Numbered from the stretch's first letter, positions 1-8,419 are shown. The stretch: 44,730 nt of DNA from an uncultured Lachnospiraceae bacterium (GCA_910579935.1 CAJTVQ010000028.1:9041-53770), one strand, 5' to 3'. Notes: generated by a model from the letters alone, not told the origin. Translations and numbers: made by a program.

Positions 1-118
1 CCACCGGGGCCAATGGAGCGACCGGTCCAACTGGAGCCACTGGGGCCACGGGAGTGACCGGAGCCACCGGGGCCAATGGAGCGACCGGTCCAACTGGAGC
101 CACTGGGGCCACGGGAGT
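1..118 (+). repeat. 63-nt direct repeat inside the collagen-like region
   Basis: Positions 1-55 and 64-118 are identical, giving a 63-nt period that encodes seven Gly-X-Y triplets. Exact DNA identity, not just protein similarity, suggests recent duplication or ongoing length variation of the stalk. The array probably continues to the left of the window. Confidence 0.85.
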
Positions 119-680
119 AACTGGTCCGACTGGAGCAACCGGTTCTACCGGCGTTGCAGGTACGGGAGCTATCATTCCGTTTGCATCAGGGCTTCCGATT
201 TCACTAACGACAATTGCCGGAGGTCTTGCGGGTCTTCCCGCCTTTGTAGGTTTTGGAAGCAGTGCGCAGGGTCTTACACTGTTGGGTTCCACAATTGATA
301 TTACAAATGCCAGCGGAACGCTTTCCAATTTTGCATTTCAGGTTCCGCGTGCGGGTATTATTACCGCGTTCAGCGCATTCTTTAGTACAACAGCGGCGTT
401 GTCCTTAGTAGGCTCTACAGTTACGGTAAATGCACAGATTTATCAGTCTGCAACGCCAAACAATGCATTTACTCCGATCGCGGGAACATTAATCAGTCTG
501 ACACCTTCACTTTCCGGAATCATATCTGTTGGAACATTGTTAAATGGTACACTTACAGGACTTAATATTCCGGTAACGGCTCAAACAAGACTGATGTTGG
601 TATTTTCAGCGACGGCAAGCGGATTGTCTTTGCTTAATACAGTCGCTGGATACGCGAGCGCCGGTTTAAGTATTAATTAG
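3..680 (+). CDS. Collagen-like surface/exosporium-type protein with BclB-like C-terminal domain (5' partial)
   Basis: The reading frame is already open at the left edge, so the gene begins outside the window; the in-frame GTG at 54 is only an internal valine codon. Residues up to about 45 are Gly-X-Y triplets rich in Thr and Ala (GAT, GPT, GVT), the pattern of bacterial collagen-like proteins that form triple-helical stalks. The rest, about 165 residues, is a Ser/Thr/Leu-rich beta-type domain with a PRAGIITAFSAFF stretch. It resembles the C-terminal domain of BclB-type exosporium glycoproteins found in Bacillus and Clostridium collagen-like proteins. A role as a surface or spore-coat filament is inferred from the family; the missing N-terminus would show the anchoring signal. 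Stop is TAG at 678-680. Confidence 0.85.
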   Translation, partial: TGANGATGPTGATGATGVTGATGANGATGPTGATGATGVTGPTGATGSTGVAGTGAIIPFASGLPISLTTIAGGLAGLPAFVGFGSSAQGLTLLGSTIDITNASGTLSNFAFQVPRAGIITAFSAFFSTTAALSLVGSTVTVNAQIYQSATPNNAFTPIAGTLISLTPSLSGIISVGTLLNGTLTGLNIPVTAQTRLMLVFSATASGLSLLNTVAGYASAGLSIN

Positions 681-700
681 TAACGCAGGATAAAATATTT

Positions 701-731
701 CCCGGAGGTTTTGATATGCGGAACCTCCGGG
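701..731. terminator. Perfect 10-bp inverted repeat after the collagen-like gene
   Basis: CCCGGAGGTT (701-710) pairs perfectly with AACCTCCGGG (722-731) around an 11-nt loop, 21 nt after the stop codon. There is no T-run after it on the plus strand, so it may be a weak or factor-dependent terminator or an mRNA 3'-end stabiliser. Confidence 0.5.
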
Positions 732-846
732 GGATTGTAGGAGAAGCCTTTAAATTATTTTACAGAAGGTCGCCGTCAGATTGCTTCCATGCACGGGTAT
801 TTTCAGCGCAGTATAGCGAAAAGTTAGTGAAATGGAGACTTGAATG

Positions 847-855
847 TGATATAAT
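847..855 (+). promoter_or_regulatory. Possible extended -10 promoter for the DUF4317 gene
   Basis: TGATATAAT gives a TGn extension plus a perfect TATAAT (850-855). No good -35 is present at 17 bp. It would leave a leader of about 120 nt before the ATG at 981. Confidence 0.4.
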
Positions 856-980
856 ATTCGCTGGATTAAATGGTTGAAAACATATATTTGCAGAATTGCC
901 AATATCAACCACGGACTACATGAAGCGGGTGGGATAAAAGAAATAAACTTTACTATATTTAAAGGAGTGCACAGACAGAT

Positions 981-1616
981 ATGGAAAAAATCAGGCGTGA
1001 GGATATGTTGGAATTGACCCGGCGTATGACTTTGAAACGGAATTGTTTTGACAGGATCGCAGGAGCATATATAGATGAAGAGGGATTTGTGGACGGAACG
1101 TTTAACAAGCATTTCCAAAGGCTGACAGCGAAGGAACAGCAGGTCAATCTGGATATTGCAAAAACAATTCCGTTTTCAGATACCAATGTACAGCTGAGAG
1201 AATATGTTTTTGAGGAAGCGGGCAGAAAACAGGGGAGTATATGGCAGTTTCTTATGGCATTAAAGGAGAGCGGATTAAAAAATGATGCGTTGCTGGATGT
1301 GTTTTATGAAGAATTTGGGGGCAGATACCGAATAGATGGCAGCTATGGCATTTATTTTTTTCATGGCAGCTATGATGTCCCTTTGAAAGCCAGCGACAAA
1401 GAGAGCTTGTGGGAATCGGAAGAGGTTTTTCAGTTCCTGATCTGTGCGGTTTGTCCTGTGAGCGGAGATTATGAGCCGAGAAAGCCTGAAAGAGGGTTCC
1501 TTTTTCCGGCATTTAAGGATAGGAGTGGTGATATAAACAGAATTGACATTTTTCGTAAGGACGGTAAAATCCCACATGCGGAAAGCGTGGAAGAAATTTT
1601 GTTTTCCTGTGAATGA
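981..1616 (+). CDS. DUF4317-family protein, C-terminally shortened
   Basis: The 211-residue product matches the N-terminal half of DUF4317 proteins, a family of unknown function common in Clostridia. Shared features are an N-terminal LTRRMTLKRNCFDRIAGAYID segment, the central LLDVFYEEFGGRY and GIYFFHGSYDVPLKASD stretches, the ICAVCPVSG motif, and FLFPAFKDRSGDI near the end. As I recall, full-length members run to roughly 370-450 residues, so about half the protein is missing. AAAGGAG at 961-967 lies 13 nt before the ATG, rather far. The gene borders a region of clear pseudogenes, so it is probably a decaying copy, although the remaining frame is intact. Confidence 0.7.
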   Translation: MEKIRREDMLELTRRMTLKRNCFDRIAGAYIDEEGFVDGTFNKHFQRLTAKEQQVNLDIAKTIPFSDTNVQLREYVFEEAGRKQGSIWQFLMALKESGLKNDALLDVFYEEFGGRYRIDGSYGIYFFHGSYDVPLKASDKESLWESEEVFQFLICAVCPVSGDYEPRKPERGFLFPAFKDRSGDINRIDIFRKDGKIPHAESVEEILFSCE

Positions 1617-1849
1617 TGGAAAAGAAGGTGGGAGGAATACCGGCAGATTTGTTACGCTGGCGGCAAAGAAGAACATAAAACGCCAAAAGCGCACAAGAAT
1701 CGGCAAATATTCACATAACTGACAATACCGTAAAAATCCGGAAGACCTATAATGGAATCAGGAGGTGTAAATTCAATTTGGAAGAATGTCAGAAGCAGAC
1801 AGATTACAGGGAACTTCTGCTGACGACAGGGTATGAAGGGTGTGGGTAT

Positions 1850-2972
1850 ATGAAAAGTAAGCGGAACCTGAAGAAACAAAAAGCGGTTTTGGGCAGCATC
1901 AGGGGAAAGCTGGCCGTCAGTTATCTGATTCTGATTGTTCTGATCGTGGCGCTTGGAATCATTTCTTACCGCAGGGCTGCCGGAACGATTATTGCAAATT
2001 ATGAGGTTTCCATGGAAACTGCCATTCGGAAAACTTCGGAGTACTATGAGCTGATGATGGATACCATTGCGGTGAATTGCAGTCAGATTGCCATTAACAA
2101 TACATTGCGTGCTTATTACAGGGGAGCATACCGGGGGAGCCGCTGCAGATCGAACTGGTGGACAGGGAAACCGAAGGCGCCATGGAGCGTGCCGGAAAGA
2201 GCAAGGCAGTTATGGAAAAAGGGGTATCCGCCATCAGTTTACTGGAGGCCAAGGCAGGTGAGACTGCCAAGGTGACCGGACGTGTAATCGGCAGGATAGA
2301 GTTGCTGGCAGAAGAGACAAAGGCGATTACGGACATTATCGTTTCCATTAGGGAGATTGCGGCAAGAACTAAGGAACTGTTAAGAAATAACTTTACACTT
2401 TGACGCAGGATGAGTTCACAAAGGCAAGGCGGAAGATGGAGTCGATGCGAGCATCGACGACTGATGACAACGCGGCATTTGCAGACTCAGACAAGTCAAA
2501 TGTAAAGATTTATTTCTTAACAGTTCCTAAGCTGCTGTCGCTGAATGCGCGGATAAAAGCTGCCCGCATCGGGGAAGCCGGAAACGGTTTTGCGGTTGTG
2601 GCGGAGGAAATACGGAAACTGTCCGAAGAATCCATGAAAGCAGTAGGGCATATCGGAATGATCGTGAATCAGATTGAAGACGGAACGCAGGACATGGTAT
2701 TGGTAGTGAGGGAATCCGAGAAAAGATGATACCATAGAGGCTTTTCACGAGATGAGCGGCAGCGTGGACGGGCTGATCGGAAAGATAGAGAAGATAGCAG
2801 GCAGTATGCGGAATATGGAACAGGGTAAAAATATGACGATGGAAGCGGTGGAAAATATCTCTGCCGTATCCATACAGACACTGAATCCACCCGACGGATG
2901 AAGGATGCGGCACAGATACAGGACAGGGCCGTGAAGGAATTGAACGAGGCTGCCGGAAGACTGGATGAGGAG
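1850..2972 (+). pseudogene. Methyl-accepting chemotaxis protein remnant, split by a MITE and frameshifts
   Basis: The start at 1850 follows an AAGGG-type ribosome-binding site. The first 90 or so codons give a basic N-terminus, one membrane helix (VSYLILIVLIVALGIISY) and the start of a sensor domain. The frame then jumps near 2110, losing most of the sensor and HAMP region, into the cytoplasmic signalling domain (RIELLAEETKAITDIIVSI). That domain is cut by the 153-bp element at 2374-2526 and resumes with LLSLNARIKAARIGEAGNGF, the highly conserved receptor hairpin tip. It is frameshifted again near 2728 and carries a stop near 2900. Remains of the C-terminal coiled coil continue to about 2970. 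Removing the element restores the continuous REIAARTKLLSLNARI motif, so the insertion is clear. The gene cannot make a working receptor. Confidence 0.88.
2374..2526. mobile_element. MITE (153 bp) with near-identical terminal inverted repeats and 5-bp target duplication
   Basis: The outer 17 bp are perfect inverted repeats (GAACTGTTAAGAAATAA at 2374-2390 and its complement at 2510-2526). Similarity extends to about 30 bp with one small indel. CTAAG flanks both sides (2369-2373, 2527-2531), and one copy restores the chemotaxis-receptor reading frame. If the repeats are extended by one base, the duplication reads as 3-bp TAA, so the exact boundary is ambiguous. Inside is a 7-bp hairpin (2441-2447 with 2452-2458). 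There is no transposase, so it must have been moved in trans. Confidence 0.85.
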
Positions 2973-2980
2973 CCGGAAAA

Positions 2981-3352
2981 CTAACGTTGGGAACCGGTGT
3001 CGGAGGCGGAATCGTCATTGACGGAAAAATATTTGAAGGCGGTTATTCCGGGGGAGCCGAATTGGGACATATTAAAAATGGTTCCGAAGGGAAAAATGTA
3101 CTTGCGGAAGATATGACTGCCTTGAGACTTACGCATCTGCAACGGCATTGATCGAAGATGCAAAAAAAATGGCCGCACAGCATCCGGAGTCAGCGCTTTG
3201 GGAACTTTGCGGGAACAGCCCTGACAGCGCCGCTGAACAAATATCTGAAAGAAAACTGTTTCGGGGCATCTGTTTCATATGTTCCGCAGGTAGTGACCGC
3301 TCAAAACGGCAATGATGCAGGAATGATCGGAGCATGGGTGATGGTGTTCTGA
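2981..3352 (+). pseudogene. ROK-family sugar kinase (glucokinase-like) remnant
   Basis: A frame from 2981 encodes LTLGTGVGGGIVIDGKIFEGG followed by SGGAELGHI, the phosphate-binding and sugar-binding signature of ROK kinases. It then breaks near 3115, where the zinc-binding Cys cluster should be. Fragments of the downstream region (YASATALIEDAKK-like, then QNGNDAGMIGAWV at the end) occur in shifted frames. The N-terminal ATP-binding domain is absent, and the remnant directly abuts the receptor pseudogene, so a deletion joined the two. Non-functional. Confidence 0.8.
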
Positions 3353-3376
3353 TGTTTTGTCTTATTCAAAAAAAGT

Positions 3377-3391
3377 GTTTACATTGTAAAC
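3377..3391. promoter_or_regulatory. BlaI-type operator 1
   Basis: GTTTACATTGTAAAC is a perfect 7-bp dyad with a central T. It has the TACA/TGTA half-sites typical of BlaI/MecI-family operators and overlaps the -35 box. Confidence 0.75.
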
Positions 3392-3406
3392 AAGTAGTGT
3401 TAATAT
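3378..3406 (+). promoter_or_regulatory. Promoter of the blaI-blaR-like operon
   Basis: TTTACA (3378-3383) and TAATAT (3401-3406) are separated by 17 bp. The -35 box lies inside the first operator palindrome, which fits repression by the downstream BlaI protein. Confidence 0.65.
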
Positions 3407-3421
3407 AAATGGAAACAGGAT

Positions 3422-3436
3422 GTTTACAATGTAGAC
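3422..3436. promoter_or_regulatory. BlaI-type operator 2
   Basis: GTTTACAATGTAGAC matches operator 1 with one mismatch in the dyad. It lies 45 bp downstream, just past the expected transcription start. Two spaced operators are usual for BlaI-controlled promoters. Confidence 0.72.
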
Positions 3437-3479
3437 ACCACATGCATCGATAATTGGGAAGAAAGGGTTCTTATCGGAT

Positions 3480-3857
3480 ATGAAGGAATTAAGCGAAGCG
3501 GAGTGGCATGTACTGGAGAGTCTTTGGGAGGAAGCCCCGAAAGTAGGGAGTCGGATTGCGGCGGATCTGTCGGAGCGGAAGGGATGGAGCAGGAGCACTA
3601 CTTTGACCATGCTGCGGAGAATGACGGAGAAGAAACTGATCGCCTGTGATAACAGCGGAAGTATGAAAACCTATACCCCGCTGGTGCACCGGGAAGAGGC
3701 AGTGAAGAAGGAAACGGAAAGTTTTCTTGACCGGGTTTACCATGGCAGTGTCAGTATGATGCTCAACGGATTTGTAAAAAAACAAAAACTGAAGCCGGAG
3801 GAGATTGAGGAACTCAGACAGATTTTAGAGCAGGCGGAGGATGAAAATGAACGTTGA
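3480..3857 (+). CDS. BlaI/MecI-family transcriptional repressor
   Basis: A 125-residue protein of normal family length. Residues 1-70 form the winged helix-turn-helix (LSEAEWHVLESLWEE, then WSRSTTLTMLRRMTEKKLI), and the remainder is the helical dimerisation part. Family members bind TACA-type dyads as dimers and are inactivated when their partner membrane protease senses a signal. Two matching dyads sit in its own promoter, so autorepression is likely. It overlaps the next gene, a BlaR1-like protease, which supports translational coupling and a shared pathway. Because the partner lacks a penicillin-binding sensor, the signal is probably not a beta-lactam. Confidence 0.9.
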   Translation: MKELSEAEWHVLESLWEEAPKVGSRIAADLSERKGWSRSTTLTMLRRMTEKKLIACDNSGSMKTYTPLVHREEAVKKETESFLDRVYHGSVSMMLNGFVKKQKLKPEEIEELRQILEQAEDENER

Positions 3858-6207
3858 ATGGGTATTATCTTCCTCCGCTTTGATTTTGTTTGTGGTTTTG
3901 GTCAGGTTTGCTTTCAGGAAAAAAATCCGTCCCTGTCTGCGGTATATGCTTTGGCTTGCCGTTGCAGTCCGGCTTTTGGTTCCTTTTTCTTTCTGGGGAA
4001 CAACAGTCAGCATTCTGAATCTTTTGCCGGAGCGAACGGCGGAAGGAGCGGGGTTAACTCCTGCGGCGGCAGGCGGACAGCAGGAAGGGCAGGGGAATGC
4101 CGGGAAAGAGGAAGACTTTTCTGCACAGCTGGAACTGAAGGAAAGTAATAGGTCAGATCATATACCGAATGAGAGAATGGAAAGTATGTTCGATGATATG
4201 ATCTTTGATATTCCGTCTGATGAAGCACCGCGGCAAACGGCCGGAAATGATACGCAGACAGGCTTTAGGGAGACCGGTTTTGCGGGCGGAAAGGCAGAGG
4301 CGGGCAGGCTGCTTTGGTATGTATGGCTGTCCGGTGTGGGTGTGTGCGGCATAACGGTGTCTGCGGTTAACTGGAATTACAGCCGGAGACTGAGGCGGAG
4401 CAGGGTGAGAATAGGGGGAGGAGGGTTCCGGCCAGAAGAGAGCAGACTGCCGGTGTATTTTTCGCAGATCGTGCAGACGCCCTGTCTGTCCGGTCTGTTT
4501 CATCCGGCGGTTTACGTAACGGAATATGCGGCGGGAGAGGAAAAGACGCTTGCCTATGTGCTTTGCCATGAAAATACACATTACAGACAGCATGATAACT
4601 GGTGGGCGCTGGTACGTACTTTTTGTCTCTGCCTGCACTGGTTTAATCCGCTGGTGTGGCTGGCGGCCCATTTGTCGGAACAGGACGGCGAACTTGCCTG
4701 TGACGAGAGGGCTTTGGAAATACTCGGCGACGGGGAGCGTGCGAATTACGGAAAAGCTTTGCTGGAGCTGGGAACGGGGAGACGTTCCGGTATCAGCGGC
4801 TGGCAGATCTCCACTACCATGGGAGGGAGCAGGCGGCAGATGAAAGAACGTCTGCAGATGATCATGCATGTGCCGGAGAGAAATGTGGGCGTACAGGCGC
4901 TGCTGCTTCTTTTTTCTGCCTCTGTTTTGACGGTTACCTTTACAGGAAGAGACGCCCCGTGGGGAGAAAGGCATTTGGCAGCGGAACGGCAGGAGCCGGG
5001 GAGGGATGTTTTGACGGAACCGGAAAGCACCGTGATGTCTGGACGAAAAGCAGGTTTTGAAGAAACAGGGGAACCGGGTGAGCCGGAATATTATCGGGAA
5101 AGGATTCCGATTTCCCTGGGAGGGGAAGAATACGTGCTTTTGTGTGAAGGCAGGATATTTGATTCCGGACTTTACGGTATGGAATCCATCAAACTGGAAG
5201 ATGCGAAAAATGCGGATACTTATGCGGATACCGTTTGGACGGCGGAAATAGCCGAAGCATATCATCAGGATGCGGGAAGTGCGGCAGAAGGAGCAGAACA
5301 GGAAATCCGTCCGGTACGGTCACCCTCAAGGGACGGCGGTATCATCGTGGCGGACCTGAATTTTGATGGATGGAATGATGTATGCTTTCAGGGATGGCAG
5401 GAGAGCGGTACGGATATTCCATACTATTGTATGCTTTGGAACCTGCAGGAGCAGAGATTTGAATACAGTGTGATGTTGTATAACGTAGAGGTGGATTTGG
5501 AAAACCAGCGGATCTCCGGCACGCGGGAAGGAGAAAACGGTCAGCAGGTTACCGTTTACTATCGTTATGGGGAAGACGGACACCTGCATATGGTGCAGTA
5601 TGTGGAGGAGGACCGGACAGCAGGCGCGCTGTTTGAACATTTGGAGCTGACTTATGTGGAGGATGGCGGGGCATATACTTTGCCGGCAACAGTAGATGGA
5701 AGCAATCTAAGCCGGGTCATGGCGGCCATGGCGAAGCAGGCGTTGGAAGAACTGTATCTTTGGACAGGGGAAAAAGTGGAAGCGGCTTATTTTCAGGTGT
5801 CCGATCTGGGCGGGGTCACTTTTGCCATGTCGCAGGAAGACATGGAGCATTCCAGGATTTTTTTCAGCAGGTATTACGGTGCAGATACGGTATATAACCT
5901 GAGCGGTTATGAAAAGATGATTTCGTCCATATATATCGAATCGGGAAGGAGTGTCTGGTATTCTCCCGTGCTTTGGCAGGTTACGCCGGACGGTCTGGAC
6001 GGCATGACGGATGAAGAAGTGGTCCGCTGGTACTTTGAACGTATTCCCACCGGTGAGTACGGGAAAGTGAAAACCATGGAGCAGCGCTTTGAGGGAGTGT
6101 GGACTGTTCAGTCAGAGTCAGGAAGCTGGTTTGAAGTGGGCTATGACGAGAAACTGCGGGAGGTATCGGATGTGACAGGACCGTATCCGGATATTCCGCA
6201 GCATTAA
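3847..6207 (+). CDS. BlaR1-like M56 membrane metalloprotease with an unusual extracellular sensor domain
   Basis: I prefer the ATG at 3847 because GGAGG at 3836-3840 is 6 nt away; an ATG at 3841 abuts that site. The N-terminal third is the M56 protease: membrane helices near residues 5-22, 32-50 and 155-175, the zinc motif HENTH at about 241-245, then SEQDGELACDERAL, and a fourth helix near 350. This part cleaves or triggers loss of the BlaI repressor in known systems. The last 400 or so residues face outward and do not resemble the penicillin-binding domain of BlaR1/MecR1; no SxxK...KTG pattern stands out. They include a calcium-loop-like DLNFDGWND segment. A similar DxDxDGxxD loop occurs in the next gene's lipoprotein, suggesting the two work on the same signal. 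Confidence 0.85.
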   Translation: MNVEWVLSSSALILFVVLVRFAFRKKIRPCLRYMLWLAVAVRLLVPFSFWGTTVSILNLLPERTAEGAGLTPAAAGGQQEGQGNAGKEEDFSAQLELKESNRSDHIPNERMESMFDDMIFDIPSDEAPRQTAGNDTQTGFRETGFAGGKAEAGRLLWYVWLSGVGVCGITVSAVNWNYSRRLRRSRVRIGGGGFRPEESRLPVYFSQIVQTPCLSGLFHPAVYVTEYAAGEEKTLAYVLCHENTHYRQHDNWWALVRTFCLCLHWFNPLVWLAAHLSEQDGELACDERALEILGDGERANYGKALLELGTGRRSGISGWQISTTMGGSRRQMKERLQMIMHVPERNVGVQALLLLFSASVLTVTFTGRDAPWGERHLAAERQEPGRDVLTEPESTVMSGRKAGFEETGEPGEPEYYRERIPISLGGEEYVLLCEGRIFDSGLYGMESIKLEDAKNADTYADTVWTAEIAEAYHQDAGSAAEGAEQEIRPVRSPSRDGGIIVADLNFDGWNDVCFQGWQESGTDIPYYCMLWNLQEQRFEYSVMLYNVEVDLENQRISGTREGENGQQVTVYYRYGEDGHLHMVQYVEEDRTAGALFEHLELTYVEDGGAYTLPATVDGSNLSRVMAAMAKQALEELYLWTGEKVEAAYFQVSDLGGVTFAMSQEDMEHSRIFFSRYYGADTVYNLSGYEKMISSIYIESGRSVWYSPVLWQVTPDGLDGMTDEEVVRWYFERIPTGEYGKVKTMEQRFEGVWTVQSESGSWFEVGYDEKLREVSDVTGPYPDIPQH

Positions 6208-6241
6208 GAAGACAGAAATTGCAGAGGGATTGGAAGCGTAA

Positions 6242-7327
6242 ATGAAAAACGGAATAAGGAAAGAAAGAAAAAGCAACGGAAAAAAAGCATTTGGAAAAAA
6301 GGTATCTGGTATTACGGCAGGAGTCATGTTACTGGCCCTGACGGCGTGCGCTGCCAGGCAGCCGGAGGAAATGGGACAGGAAATACAGGAAAAAGAAGAA
6401 ACGGCGCAGGATATAGTGGTGCAAAATGAATACATAGAAGGAGAACCGGAGAAAGCAGAACCGGAAGCCCGGACGGCAGAAGACAGTAGCCCGGAAGGGG
6501 CGGAAACTTTGGAAGGGCTGCTCATAGACCAGTCCTTTCCGGTGGAACTGGACGGCTGGGGAAATGTGATGTTTGCATCGTTTGAGCCTTTGGATCATCC
6601 ATCGGATAATCCGGACTACGGTACTACGATGTTTGGGGATGCGCGGTTTATGCTGCTTTCCGGGGATGAGACGGTTTATATGTTTCCCGGAGAAACGGAG
6701 GATAATATTCTGGAGGGCCGGACGCAGTTTTTGCAGGTCGTGTCGGTGGCTTTCAAGGATTATGATGAGGATGGCAGGACGGATATCCTTCTCCTGCTGG
6801 AATATGAAGATTCCGAAAACCGTACAGTACGCAAAGTCAGGGCATATACACAGGAGGAAGGGGAGAATGGATTCCGGATAGACGGGGAATTATCGGAATA
6901 TTTGAAACTTTATATGGAAAATATGTCTAAAGTGGAGGAAGGAATTGCCGATTACCGCGGGAGTTATTCCATTTGTACCGGATGTTCCGCCTGGGAAGTG
7001 GAGCGTTTTGCGAAGCGGGTGAGAAAGATGGTCCTGGAAGGGGATTATGAGGGACTGGCGGAAGCATGTGCCTATCCGGTTACGGTGGACGGGGCGGCTT
7101 ATGAAACAAAGGAAGCGCTGCTGGAGGCAGACCTGCTGCAGAGCCTTCCGCAGTCTTTTACGGATGCCCTGAGGGAAGAGCCGGCGGAGCAGATGTTTCA
7201 TAACGCGCAGGGAATCATGCTGGGCAATGGGGCAGTCTGGATCGCGGAAGTACTGAATGAGGATTTTTCTTCCCAGGGGTTGAAAATCATTTCATTTTCT
7301 TTGGGAGGAGCAGACAGCGGGACTTAA
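6242..7327 (+). CDS. Lipoprotein of unknown function in the BlaI/BlaR operon
   Basis: The signal peptide ends in a lipobox, LALTAC, with lipidated Cys at residue 36, so the protein should be anchored outside the membrane. An acidic Glu-rich linker (about 40-85) follows. The folded part contains FKDYDEDGRTDILLLL, a calcium-loop/FG-GAP-like motif similar to one in the extracellular part of the upstream BlaR1-like protein. The C-terminal part (KMVLEGDYEGLAEAC, then a region resembling SnoaL/NTF2-type folds) is only loosely recognisable. The gap is 34 nt from the protease gene and 6 nt to the next gene, so all are probably one transcript. An accessory sensor role is inference. Confidence 0.7.
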   Translation: MKNGIRKERKSNGKKAFGKKVSGITAGVMLLALTACAARQPEEMGQEIQEKEETAQDIVVQNEYIEGEPEKAEPEARTAEDSSPEGAETLEGLLIDQSFPVELDGWGNVMFASFEPLDHPSDNPDYGTTMFGDARFMLLSGDETVYMFPGETEDNILEGRTQFLQVVSVAFKDYDEDGRTDILLLLEYEDSENRTVRKVRAYTQEEGENGFRIDGELSEYLKLYMENMSKVEEGIADYRGSYSICTGCSAWEVERFAKRVRKMVLEGDYEGLAEACAYPVTVDGAAYETKEALLEADLLQSLPQSFTDALREEPAEQMFHNAQGIMLGNGAVWIAEVLNEDFSSQGLKIISFSLGGADSGT

Positions 7328-7333
7328 GAAAGG

Positions 7334-8284
7334 ATGGGAAACGGCATGGCTGCAAATGTGGATCTTACGGCATCACAATATTCGGCTGCTTGCTTTACGT
7401 CAATGGAAGATGCGTTGTTTTCGCTTTTCGGGGACGGCGTAGGGATCGCACGGACCAGGAGGATAGCCGGAGGCGATATTAACGAAGCCCGTGAACTGGA
7501 ACTGACGGACGGAACGCGTCTGTTTATGAAGTCAAATACAAAGAGCAATGCGCCTTTTTTTGCTGCCGAAGCGGTGGGATTGGAGGCCATTGCAAGGACG
7601 GGGACCATTGGCACGCCGCATATTTTTTGCAGCGGGATGGATGGGAAGGGGGAAGGGTATTCGTTTCTGCTTTTGGAATTTCTGGAAGGCAAAAGACGTA
7701 TTGACAATTACTGGGAGACATTTGCCCGCCAGCTTGCAGCCATGCACCGGGCGTCTGCGGCGGAGCTGGTGGCGGGAGGAACCTATGGTTTTATCTGCGA
7801 CAATTATATCGGCTCGGGCCGGCAGGTAAACACCGCAGGCGACAGCTGGATCACATTTTTCCGAAACTGCCGTTTGGAACCGCAGTTTCGGAAGGCGGAG
7901 GGTTACTTCGACAAGGCGGAACGGAAGAAGATAAGCTGGCTTTTGGAACATTTGGAATATTTTCTGGCGGAACCGGTGCGGGCATCGCTGCTGCACGGTG
8001 ATCTGTGGTCGGGAAATGTGATGACGGGAAATGACGGGAAAGTATGGCTGATCGATCCGGCGGTTTACGTGGGACATGCGGAAGCGGATATTGCCATGAC
8101 GGAGCTTTTCGGCGGATTTCCGCAGAGTTTTTATGATGCTTATAGGGAAGCGGCGCCTATGCAGGCGGGGTATGAACGGCGCCGTGATCTGTATAATCTC
8201 TATCATCTGCTGAATCATCTGAATCTGTTCGGAGAGACGTATCTGGCGGGGGTGAAGCGGGTTTTGGGAAAATATATGAAGTGA
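7334..8284 (+). CDS. Fructosamine kinase/ketosamine-3-kinase family protein
   Basis: The 316-residue product has the aminoglycoside-phosphotransferase-like fold of fructosamine kinases: SLLHGDLWSGNVM with the catalytic Asp, then LIDPAVYVGHAEADIAM with the metal-binding Asp. Family enzymes phosphorylate sugar adducts on amines (Amadori products) so that they break down, a deglycation repair step in the cytoplasm. AAGAAAGG just before the ATG serves as ribosome-binding site, 6 nt from the upstream stop. It is the last gene of the BlaI-controlled operon and is followed by a strong terminator. The link between this repair or salvage enzyme and a BlaI-type sensor is unexplained. Confidence 0.88.
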   Translation: MGNGMAANVDLTASQYSAACFTSMEDALFSLFGDGVGIARTRRIAGGDINEARELELTDGTRLFMKSNTKSNAPFFAAEAVGLEAIARTGTIGTPHIFCSGMDGKGEGYSFLLLEFLEGKRRIDNYWETFARQLAAMHRASAAELVAGGTYGFICDNYIGSGRQVNTAGDSWITFFRNCRLEPQFRKAEGYFDKAERKKISWLLEHLEYFLAEPVRASLLHGDLWSGNVMTGNDGKVWLIDPAVYVGHAEADIAMTELFGGFPQSFYDAYREAAPMQAGYERRRDLYNLYHLLNHLNLFGETYLAGVKRVLGKYMK

Positions 8285-8298
8285 GCGGGTTTTGCCGG

Positions 8299-8331
8299 AA
8301 AGAGAATGGGACAGTCCCGTTCTCTTTTTTT
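8299..8331 (+). terminator. Intrinsic terminator after the fructosamine kinase gene
   Basis: AGAGAATGGGA pairs with TCCCGTTCTCT (one T-G wobble) around a 3-nt loop, followed by seven T residues ending at 8331. It lies 14 nt after the stop codon. Confidence 0.9.
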
Positions 8332-8389
8332 AAGCGTTTTGCTGCAGGAAAAAAGCAAATGGATTTCCCTTGGGAGAGAATTGGTCCTA

Positions 8390-8419
8390 TTGACACAAAA
8401 AGAAGGAGAAAGGTATAAT
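8390..8419 (+). promoter_or_regulatory. Sigma-A type promoter of the first hybrid kinase operon
   Basis: TTGACA (8390-8395) and TATAAT (8414-8419) with an 18-bp spacer, both perfect consensus boxes, starting just past the terminator. Confidence 0.85.

Larger units (their letters stand above)
681..980. other. Intergenic stretch without a credible gene
   Basis: Apart from the hairpin at 701-731 and a possible extended -10 promoter at 847-855, nothing coding is visible. A 122-codon minus-strand frame here has no plausible ribosome-binding site or recognisable protein. Confidence 0.6.

Noticed and set aside
1..118. CRISPR array
   Set aside because: The repeats are continuous, in frame and encode Gly-X-Y triplets; there are no unique spacers.
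4153..5265. 370-codon open frame on the minus strand
   Set aside because: It is antisense to the BlaR1-like protease gene, has no ribosome-binding site and shows a low-complexity, Phe/Pro/Arg-rich product typical of shadow frames.
3841..6207. BlaR1 as a true beta-lactam sensor
   Set aside because: The extracellular region does not show the SxxK, SxN and KTG motif series of penicillin-binding sensor domains, and no beta-lactamase gene is in the operon.
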